From Glycomyces sp. L485 (GTDB taxonomy: Bacteria > Actinomycetota > Actinomycetes > Mycobacteriales > Micromonosporaceae): DNA of 37,935 nt. This document shows positions 32,282 through 37,935 of this stretch, in pieces. Below the pieces are notes generated by a model. That model saw only the letters and a list, made by a program, of their open reading frames with translations, was not told the origin of the DNA and searched no databases. The translations under genes were made by a program, and so were the position numbers. The stretch is taken from positions 396 to 38,330 of the forward strand of contig NZ_JAKZEW010000040.1 in the NCBI RefSeq assembly GCF_022548875.1, written 5' to 3'. How positions within the stretch are numbered: the stretch's first letter is position 1; each line of letters starts with the position of its first letter.

Positions 32282-33372
32282 GGCCGCTCCTCCTCGACGA
32301 CGTGCAGCGCCTTCTCGAAGTCGGCGGCCTCGACTCCCACGTTGATCGTGATCCGCAGCCTCGAGCGGTGATCGGGTGTCGACGGCGGCCGAAAGCAGCC
32401 GACGGCGACGCCTCGGTCGGCGCAGCGCTCGGCCCAGGCCCGGGCGGCGTGGGCGTCTCCGGCCGGAGGCGACAGGACCCCGGCGGCGGGCGCCGGGGCG
32501 TCCAGTGCGCGAGCGGCGAGCGCGGCGCGGCGTCCTAGTTCGGCGCGGGCCCCGTCTGCGCCGCGGGCGATCGCGAGCGCGGCACTCGCCCCGGCCACGA
32601 CGGCGGGTGGGGGCGCCGTGTCGTAGATGAAGGTCCGACTGGTGTCCGTGAGGTGGCGGCGCAGCACCTCGGGGCCCGCGATCACGCCGCCTGCGGCGCC
32701 GAGGGCCTTGGAGAGGGTGGCGGTGATGACCACGCCGGGGTCGCCCGCGAGTCCGGCGGCGGCGACTCCCCCGCCGCCGTTCTCACCGATGGTCCCGACG
32801 GCGTGGGCCTCGTCGACGATCATGAGGGCCTGGTGAGCGGCGGCGAGGGCGTGGATGTCGACGAGGGGCGCGGCGTCGCCCAGGACGGAGTAGACCGATT
32901 CGACCACGACGATCGAGGGTCGCAGCTCGGTCAGTTTGCGTTCGAGGTCTTCGAGATCGTTGTGGGCGAAGGTGTCCGCGGGTCCTCCCGCGAGTCGGGC
33001 GGCATCGTGGAGCGAGGCGTGGGCGTGGGCGTCGAGCAGGACGGGGCCGGCCAGCGCCGCGATCGCGCCGAGGTTGGCGAGGTACCCCGACGAGTACAGC
33101 GTCGCGGTCTCGGTCCCGGTGTGGCCGGCGAAGTCGGCTTCGAACGCCTCGTGGATCTCGGTGGTGCCGCGGACGAGTCGTGATCCGCCGGCGCCGAGGC
33201 CGTGTGCTTCGAGCGCGGCGGCCGAGGCGGCCTTGACATCCGGATGGGCACTCAAGCCGAGGTAGTCGTTGCCGGCGAGGTCGATCGCGTCGGCCCTGGG
33301 CCGGGCGTCCCTGGCGAGCCCCGCCCGCCCGCGCAGTTCGGCCTTGCGCGCCAAGCGGTCCCAGACCCTCAT
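32278..33372 (-). CDS. bioF: 8-amino-7-oxononanoate synthase BioF
   Basis: PLP enzyme condensing pimeloyl thioester with L-alanine to KAPA. The 364-residue protein shows NDYLGLSAHPDV near 40-51, GLGAGGSRLVRGT, the PLP-stacking and Schiff-base region VDEAHAVGTIGENGGG and ITATLSKALGAAGG with the lysine. The ATG at 33372 overlaps the bioA stop; the upstream open frame is a shadow of bioA. The stop overlaps bioD. Length is slightly shorter than the usual 380-390 residues. Confidence 0.95.
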   Translation of the reverse strand: MRVWDRLARKAELRGRAGLARDARPRADAIDLAGNDYLGLSAHPDVKAASAAALEAHGLGAGGSRLVRGTTEIHEAFEADFAGHTGTETATLYSSGYLANLGAIAALAGPVLLDAHAHASLHDAARLAGGPADTFAHNDLEDLERKLTELRPSIVVVESVYSVLGDAAPLVDIHALAAAHQALMIVDEAHAVGTIGENGGGGVAAAGLAGDPGVVITATLSKALGAAGGVIAGPEVLRRHLTDTSRTFIYDTAPPPAVVAGASAALAIARGADGARAELGRRAALAARALDAPAPAAGVLSPPAGDAHAARAWAERCADRGVAVGCFRPPSTPDHRSRLRITINVGVEAADFEKALHVVEEERP

Positions 33373-34691
33373 ACCAGGACCTCGTCGACGGCTTCTGCGA
33401 GTGCGTCGACGAGGAGGTCGGTCTCCGTCTCGCCGAGGGTCAGCGGCGGCATGACGATCACGGTGTCGCCCAAAGGCCTGAGCCAGACGCCGCGTTCGCG
33501 GGCGGCCTGGCATACGTCGAAGCCGGTGCGGGCGGTCCTGGGCTCGACCTCGACGCCGATCATGGTGCCCAGCCGGCGTACCTCCTTCACGTGTTCGTGC
33601 GCGGCGATGGGTTCGAGGAGCTTGCCGAGGCGTTCGCCGAGCCTCGCGGCCTGGCCGACGACGTCGAGTTCCTCCATGACGCGGAGGTTGGCGAGGGCGG
33701 CGGCGCAGCAGAGGGGGTTGCCGGTGTATGTGTGGCCGTGGAAGAACGTGCGCGGCCCGGTGTCGCCCGGGCGGGCGAGGAAGGCTTCGTAGACGTGCTC
33801 GGCTGCCAGCACGGCAGAGAGGGGCAGGTAGCCGGCGGTGATGCCCTTGCCGCAGGTGAGGAGGTCGGGGACGACGCCTGCGTGCTCTGCGGCCCACATC
33901 TTGCCGGTGCGGCCGAAGCCGGTGGCGACCTCGTCGAAGATGAGCAGGGCGCCGGAGGTGTGGGCGAGCTCCCTCGCGGCGCGGAGGAACGCGGCGTCGT
34001 AATCGAACATGCCCGCGGCGCCTTGGATCATCGGTTCGACGATGATCGCGCAGACCTGGTCGCCTTCGGAGCGCATGACCGACTGGAGCTCGGCGATGGC
34101 CCTCGCGTTGCGTTCCGGTCCGAGGGCGCGGTCTCCCGGCGAGGCGATGCCTATGGTTTCGAGCAGGAGCGGCTTGTAGGTCTCGTGGAAGAGGCTGTGT
34201 CCTCCGACGGAGACTGCGCCGAGGGTGTCGCCGTGGTAGGCGTACTCCAGGCGGACGAACTTGGGCCTGGGGTGCCCGGTCTGCGCCGAGTACTGGTACG
34301 CGATCTTGAGGGCGGCCTCGACGGCGGAGGATCCGTCGCCGGCATAGAAGACCTTCGTCAGATCGGGGCCGTCTCCTCTTGGGGCGAGGGCGATGAGGCG
34401 CTCGGCGAGCTCGATGCCGGGGGTGTGCGTGGTACCGAGGAAGGTGGAGTGGTCGAGTTTCGCGAGTTGCTCGGTGACGGCCGCGTTGACGTCGGGGTGG
34501 CAGTGCCCTAGCGTGGTGGTCCACAATGAGGAGACCCCGTCGAGGTAGCGGCGCCCGTCCACGTCGATGAGCCAGGGCCCCTCTGCTCGTTCGACCACGG
34601 TGGGCCGGTCGTCGACCCAGTTGGCGTGCTGTGTGAACGGGTGCCAGACGGCGGCGTCGTCGCGGGCGGTCCAGTCGGCGCTGTTCGTCAT
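33369..34691 (-). CDS. bioA: Adenosylmethionine-8-amino-7-oxononanoate aminotransferase BioA
   Basis: Transfers the amino group of SAM to KAPA, forming diaminopelargonate, with PLP. The 440-residue protein has WHPFTQHANW near 16-25 (the BioA substrate motif), SSLWTTTLGHCHP, FYAGDGSSAVEAALK, EYAYHGDTLGA, IFDEVATGFGRTG and LTCGKGITAGYLP with the PLP lysine, then FFHGHTYTGNPL. ATG at 34691 follows a GAGGGGAG ribosome site at about seven bases. It is first in bioA-bioF-bioD, all linked by four-base overlaps. An imperfect palindrome upstream may be its operator. Confidence 0.96.
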   Translation of the reverse strand: MTNSADWTARDDAAVWHPFTQHANWVDDRPTVVERAEGPWLIDVDGRRYLDGVSSLWTTTLGHCHPDVNAAVTEQLAKLDHSTFLGTTHTPGIELAERLIALAPRGDGPDLTKVFYAGDGSSAVEAALKIAYQYSAQTGHPRPKFVRLEYAYHGDTLGAVSVGGHSLFHETYKPLLLETIGIASPGDRALGPERNARAIAELQSVMRSEGDQVCAIIVEPMIQGAAGMFDYDAAFLRAARELAHTSGALLIFDEVATGFGRTGKMWAAEHAGVVPDLLTCGKGITAGYLPLSAVLAAEHVYEAFLARPGDTGPRTFFHGHTYTGNPLCCAAALANLRVMEELDVVGQAARLGERLGKLLEPIAAHEHVKEVRRLGTMIGVEVEPRTARTGFDVCQAARERGVWLRPLGDTVIVMPPLTLGETETDLLVDALAEAVDEVLV

Positions 34692-34714
34692 CGCCGGCTC
34701 CCCTCTTAGTGGTT

Positions 34715-34736
34715 TCCTACAAAGTTCTTTGGAGGA
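34715..34736 (-). promoter_or_regulatory. Palindromic site upstream of bioA
   Basis: TCCTACAAAG and CTTTGGAGGA flank two bases; the arms match at nine of ten positions. On the minus strand a TATCCT box (34733-34738) overlaps it, about 40-45 bases before the bioA ATG, so a bound regulator would block transcription. It does not look like BirA, BioR or BioQ sites as I recall them, so the regulator is unknown. Confidence 0.5.
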
Positions 34737-34910
34737 TAGTCGAGGTTCAGTGTCCGGCGGTCCTCGACCCGAGGGCCCTGCGAGGCGCGACTCATCCCAC
34801 GCCGCCGTCGAGAATGGGCCCTAAGCATTGCAAATCCGTTGCAGCCTAATATGACCGACACGACCGGAACGCCGATCCTCCGTCCCACTTTCTACACTTT
34901 GAACACACTC

Positions 34911-34932
34911 CGGCTCTTGACAAAAAGAGCCG
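34911..34932 (+). promoter_or_regulatory. Hairpin overlapping a TTGACA box before the MFS gene
   Basis: CGGCTCTT (34911-34918) and AAGAGCCG (34925-34932) form an eight-pair inverted repeat around gacaaa, and the TTGACA at 34917-34922 lies in it. The downstream -10 is weak (CAGACT, 34940-34945, 17-base spacer). Upstream, TGCAA-N5-TTGCA (34829-34843) is another operator-like repeat. Either may control the MFS gene or the bio genes. Nothing else was seen in 34737-35047. Confidence 0.45.
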
Positions 34933-35047
34933 TCACGTTCAGACTGGTGGAACTTGCGGCAATCGCGGAGGATTGTCGCTTACCTCCCCCTTAGGTTTCT
35001 CAAGGCCCCGGCGAGCTTGCGAGCCGTAAATTTGCGAGGAAGGCTCT

Positions 35048-36340
35048 GTGTCGCACCAGAACCCCGAACCGGCCCGAACCCCCGCGCCGGGCGAACCTGA
35101 GGACGAGCGCAGGCCCACGTTCGGCGACGTCTTCGGCAACCGGGAGGCGGCCGCGTTCCTGGCGGCATACTGCCTCTCCAGCGCCGGCGCGATGCTCAAC
35201 CGGGTCGCCGTCACCTTCCTGGTCTGGAGCAACACCGGTTCCGCGGCCCTCGCCGCCGCTTCGTTCGCGATCAGCTTCGCCCCGTATCTCGGTCTCGCCC
35301 AAGTCCTCGGCGCCATCGTCGACCGCTACGCCTACCGCAACGTCATGGTCGTGTGCGACCTGCTGCGCGCGGGCCTGGTCGCGCTGCTGCTCATCCCCGG
35401 CATGCCCGTCCCGGTCATGATGGCGGTCGTCTTCGCCGTCGCGGCCGTCCAGCCGGCCTACTCCGCGGCCCGCACCGCGACCCTCGCCCAGATCCTCACC
35501 GGTGAAGCCCTCTCGGTCGCCATCGCGCTCAACCTCAGCGCCACCGGCGTGTCCCAGATCATCGGCTACCTCGCCGGCGGCCTGCTCGCCGCGATCAGCC
35601 CGTACACCGCGCTCGCGATCAACGCGGCCCTGTTCGCCGTCAGCGGCCTGACCGTCTTCCTCCTGGTCAAGTACCGGCCCTCGGTCAACAAGCGCGAGGA
35701 GCGCCGGCACGTGCTCGTCGAGACCGGCGAAGGCCTGAAGATGCTGCGAGACAACCGGGTCCTGCGCACGGTCTCCTTGGCCATCTGGGGCCTGTACTCC
35801 CTGGCGGCCGTACCCGAGGGCGTGGCGGTGCTGTGGGCCGTCCACCTCGACGGCGGATCGATCACACAGGGCACGATCATGGCCGTCGACGCCGCCGCCG
35901 CGATCGTCGGCCTGCTGGTGTTCACGCGGTTCGTCCAGCCCGCCTTGCGCGACAGGCTCATACGGCCCCTCGCGTTCGCCGCTCCGGTGGTGCTGGCGAC
36001 CGCGCTGCTCGACCCGCCGCTGACCGGAGTCATCGCCATCGCGATCGGGATCGGCCTGTCGACCGCGATCATGGCGCCGCTCAACGCCACCCTCGCCCAC
36101 TGCATCCCCGACGGATGGCGCGGCAGGATCGTGGCCGCGGCGAACGGCGGACTTCAGCTCTCCCAGGGCCTGGCCATCGCCGTGGTCGGCGCCGTGGCCG
36201 AGTTCGGCGTGCCGCTGCCGTACGTCGTCGGCGCCTGGGGCGTGCTCGGGCTCGGTCTCATGGCGCTGGTGACGCGGCGCTGGCCAACCGCCGAGGAGAT
36301 CAAGTCCGCCAAAGCGGCGGCGGCTCCCGCCAAGGCCTGA
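35048..36340 (+). CDS. Major facilitator superfamily exporter
   Basis: A 430-residue integral membrane transporter of the drug/macrolide-efflux MFS type. Seen: an N-terminal polar segment of about 30 residues with many Pro and Glu; around eleven hydrophobic segments; the cytoplasmic loop with GAIVDRYAYRNVMV (the MFS A-motif is G-x-x-x-DRxxRR; here DRYAYRN), and a central loop KYRPSVNKREERRH. The substrate is not predictable. The GTG at 35048 follows a GAGGAAGG ribosome site by about four to five bases. A hairpin terminator follows. Its divergent neighbour is bioA; a link to biotin export is unsupported. Confidence 0.85.
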   Translation: MSHQNPEPARTPAPGEPEDERRPTFGDVFGNREAAAFLAAYCLSSAGAMLNRVAVTFLVWSNTGSAALAAASFAISFAPYLGLAQVLGAIVDRYAYRNVMVVCDLLRAGLVALLLIPGMPVPVMMAVVFAVAAVQPAYSAARTATLAQILTGEALSVAIALNLSATGVSQIIGYLAGGLLAAISPYTALAINAALFAVSGLTVFLLVKYRPSVNKREERRHVLVETGEGLKMLRDNRVLRTVSLAIWGLYSLAAVPEGVAVLWAVHLDGGSITQGTIMAVDAAAAIVGLLVFTRFVQPALRDRLIRPLAFAAPVVLATALLDPPLTGVIAIAIGIGLSTAIMAPLNATLAHCIPDGWRGRIVAAANGGLQLSQGLAIAVVGAVAEFGVPLPYVVGAWGVLGLGLMALVTRRWPTAEEIKSAKAAAAPAKA

Positions 36341-36356
36341 AACGATCGAGTCGGCC

Positions 36357-36378
36357 GACGGGAGTGCGCCGTCCCGTC
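36357..36378 (+). terminator. Hairpin after the MFS gene
   Basis: GACGGGA (36357-36363) pairs with TCCCGTC (36372-36378) around eight bases, starting 17 bases after the MFS stop. A U-run is absent. It separates the MFS gene from the next gene, whose TAGGCT box (36394-36399) lies just beyond. Confidence 0.6.
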
Positions 36379-36435
36379 CCGCGGTCGGAGGACTAGGCTC
36401 GACACGGCGTCAACCGGAATCACAGGAGCACTGTC

Positions 36436-37680
36436 GTGGAACACAGCAAGACCGTCGAGCTGCGCGGACACCTCATCGACCAGGGCGTCTTCGCCCGCGT
36501 CATGGACGATGTCCTCGAGTACTCGGGGGCCTATTCGATCGACCGGTTCGACGTGGGCCGTCACCACACCGACGAGTCCTACGTCGAGCTGACGATCTCG
36601 GCCGAGACCCCCGAGCAGCTGGAGCGCATCGTCATGCGCCTCCAGACGCATGGGGCCAACCCGGTCGACCCGGGCGTGGCGACCCTCAAGCCGGCCCCGC
36701 GCGACGGGGTGTTCCCAGAGGACTTCTACTCGACGACGAACTTCGACACCCGCGTGCGCGTCAACGGCGGCTGGATCGACGTCGAGAACTCGGAGATGGA
36801 CTGCGGCATCATCGTCGCGCCCGACCACTCTTCGGCGCACACCCTCCCGGTCTCCGACGTGCGCGCCGGCGAGCTCGTCGTCTGCGGCGGCGAGGGCGTC
36901 AAGGTCCTGCCGCTGCCCGAGCCCGAGCGTCTGGATCCCGAGTCGTCGAACTTCGAGTTCATGTCCTCGGGCGTCTCCTCGGAGCGTCCGCAGGCCCTCC
37001 AGGTCCGTCAGATCGCCGAGAAGATGCGCGAGGTCAAGGCTCGCGGTGAGAAGATCCTCTGGGTCGGCGGTCCCGCCATCGTCCACACCGGAGCCGGTAA
37101 GGCGCTTGAGGCGCTCATCGGAGAGGGCTACGTCGACATCCTGTTCGCAGGGAACGCCCTGGCGGCGCACGACATCGAGTCGTCGCTGTTCGGCACCTCG
37201 CTCGGCGTCGACCTCGACAAGGGCCACGGCGTGCCGCACGGCCACGAGCACCACATCCGCGCCATCAACCAGATCCGCTCCTGCGGCTCCATCGCCGACG
37301 CGGTCTCGACCGGGGTGCTGCGCAAGGGCATCATGCACTCGCTGGTCGAGAACGGCAAGCAGTACGTACTGGTCGGCTCGGTCCGCGACGACGGCCCGCT
37401 GCCGGACGTTTACACCGATGTCATCGAGGGCCAGCGCGCGATGCGATCGCTGCTGCCGGGGGTCGGATTCGCGATCATGGTCGCGACCATGCTGCATTCG
37501 ATCGCCACGGGAAACCTGCTGCCCGCGAAGGTGCCGCTGGTGAGCGTCGACATCAACCCGGCGACGGTCACCAAGCTGGCCGACCGAGGCTCGGGCCAGG
37601 CGATCGGCGTCATCACCGACATCGGCCTGTTCTGCGAGCAGCTCGCGAGCGAACTGGTCGTGGGCTACAAGCGCGAGTGA
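36436..37680 (+). CDS. TIGR00300-family protein, ornithine cyclodeaminase-type
   Basis: A 414-residue protein of the LOR/SDH conserved-domain family. Its C-terminal half has ILWVGGPAIVHTGAGKALEALI at about 204-225, DILFAGNALAAHDIES and DLDKGHGVPHGHEHHIRAINQI, a histidine-rich block characteristic of the family, then a Rossmann-like GVITDIGLFCEQ. The family includes archaeal ornithine cyclodeaminase and the C-terminal domain of cyanobacterial arginine dihydrolase AgrE/ArgZ, so conversion of ornithine to proline is the best guess; no arginine gene is nearby. The GTG start has AGGAG eight bases upstream. Confidence 0.8.
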   Translation: MEHSKTVELRGHLIDQGVFARVMDDVLEYSGAYSIDRFDVGRHHTDESYVELTISAETPEQLERIVMRLQTHGANPVDPGVATLKPAPRDGVFPEDFYSTTNFDTRVRVNGGWIDVENSEMDCGIIVAPDHSSAHTLPVSDVRAGELVVCGGEGVKVLPLPEPERLDPESSNFEFMSSGVSSERPQALQVRQIAEKMREVKARGEKILWVGGPAIVHTGAGKALEALIGEGYVDILFAGNALAAHDIESSLFGTSLGVDLDKGHGVPHGHEHHIRAINQIRSCGSIADAVSTGVLRKGIMHSLVENGKQYVLVGSVRDDGPLPDVYTDVIEGQRAMRSLLPGVGFAIMVATMLHSIATGNLLPAKVPLVSVDINPATVTKLADRGSGQAIGVITDIGLFCEQLASELVVGYKRE

Positions 37681-37736
37681 CCGCGGCGCGGCACGGGTTC
37701 AAATCGGCGTTCTCGGGTTTCATCCGGAAATATTGA

Positions 37737-37765
37737 TTGACATCACATCGATATCTGTTTATATT
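37737..37765 (+). promoter_or_regulatory. Near-consensus promoter for the gene at the window end
   Basis: TTGACA (37737-37742) and TATATT (37760-37765) are 17 bases apart, the best sigma-70-type promoter seen in the window. The AT-rich surroundings contain GACATCACATCGATATC, which resembles GACATATATTGATATC in the pectate lyase leader. The leader to the next ATG is about 70 bases. Confidence 0.75.
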
Positions 37766-37841
37766 TGGTCGAGCAACTCAGCCAGGTGTCCGGGCTCCGG
37801 TTGGGCAAGGGCCGCGGGCGCCGCCGATCGAAGGCAGATCG

Positions 37842-37935
37842 ATGAGGAAAAGCGAACTCGTCGGCCTCTTGACCGTCGGCGCGGTCACCGCAGCCACCGC
37901 CGCCCTCGCCCAAGTCGCCGCACATTCCTTTTTTA
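37842..37935 (+). CDS. Start of an exported protein, cut by the window end
   Basis: The ATG at 37842 follows a GAAGG ribosome site (37830-37834) by seven bases. The 31 visible residues begin MRKSELVGLLTVGAVTAATAA and continue LAQVAAHSFF, the shape of a Sec signal peptide (basic start, hydrophobic core, small residues). Too little is left to assign a family. The strong promoter upstream and the leader likeness to the pectate lyase suggest an extracellular enzyme, but this is a guess. Confidence 0.6.
   Translation, partial: MRKSELVGLLTVGAVTAATAALAQVAAHSFF

Noticed and set aside
35048-36340. Biotin transporter
   Set aside because: No BioY features and only divergent adjacency to bioA; MFS efflux is the safer call.

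Overview
The window is high-GC, gene-dense DNA with GTG and TTG starts, many 1-4 base gene overlaps and -10 boxes of the TAnnnT type. A class II DAHP synthase, a meso-diaminopimelate-type MurE, an RNase AS-type exonuclease, a TIGR01777 epimerase and a DUF3817 protein all point to an actinobacterium. The secreted pectate lyase, P450 and flavin monooxygenase suggest a soil- or plant-associated genus, possibly Glycomycetaceae-like, but the family is a guess. No rRNA, tRNA or CRISPR array was seen.

Layout. 1-363 holds no supported gene. 364-10805 (minus strand) carries a RibD/DHFR-like reductase and the peptidoglycan precursor module murE-murF-mraY-murD-ftsW-murG-murC, nearly every junction overlapping or within a few bases. 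A MarR regulator precedes murE instead of ftsI/mraW, and ftsQ/ftsZ do not follow murC. 11041-15996 has two exported wall-active proteins (coiled-coil M15/VldE-like peptidase, lipoprotein L,D-transpeptidase), two small membrane proteins, a GNAT-like acyltransferase, a 43-bp tandem repeat and an epimerase. 16070-22292 has a luciferase-like oxidoreductase, aroG, a cyclodeaminase/cyclohydrolase-family gene overlapping a folD variant, a frameshifted membrane-protein gene, a phosphofructokinase with pyrophosphate-type residues and a DEDDh exonuclease. 22438-25503 has a Crp/Fnr regulator behind a strong palindrome-bearing promoter, plsC, an esterase, a membrane protein and a MITE-like element. 25809-30792 has a promoter with a LacI-type operator driving a pectate lyase, a catalytically dead alpha/beta-hydrolase fold overlapping a flavin monooxygenase, and a divergent P450. 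30971-34691 has a YjbR-HhH fusion and bioA-bioF-bioD. The end holds an MFS exporter, a TIGR00300 (ornithine cyclodeaminase-type) enzyme and the start of an exported protein behind a near-consensus promoter.

How they work together. The mur module makes lipid II and FtsW uses it; the two exported enzymes probably trim and cross-link the wall. The folate pair looks like a split dehydrogenase plus cyclohydrolase: FolD has Ile where the cyclohydrolase lysine should be, and the gene overlapping it belongs to the family that includes FchA cyclohydrolases. bioAFD converts KAPA-pathway precursors to dethiobiotin; bioB is not here. At least six genes have a -10 box 5-7 bases before the start codon, implying leaderless transcripts. 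The points most worth testing are the split FolD/Fch pair, the pyrophosphate-type PFK, the MITE supplying a stop codon, the frameshifted membrane gene and the palindromic promoters of the Crp-family, bio and pectate lyase genes.
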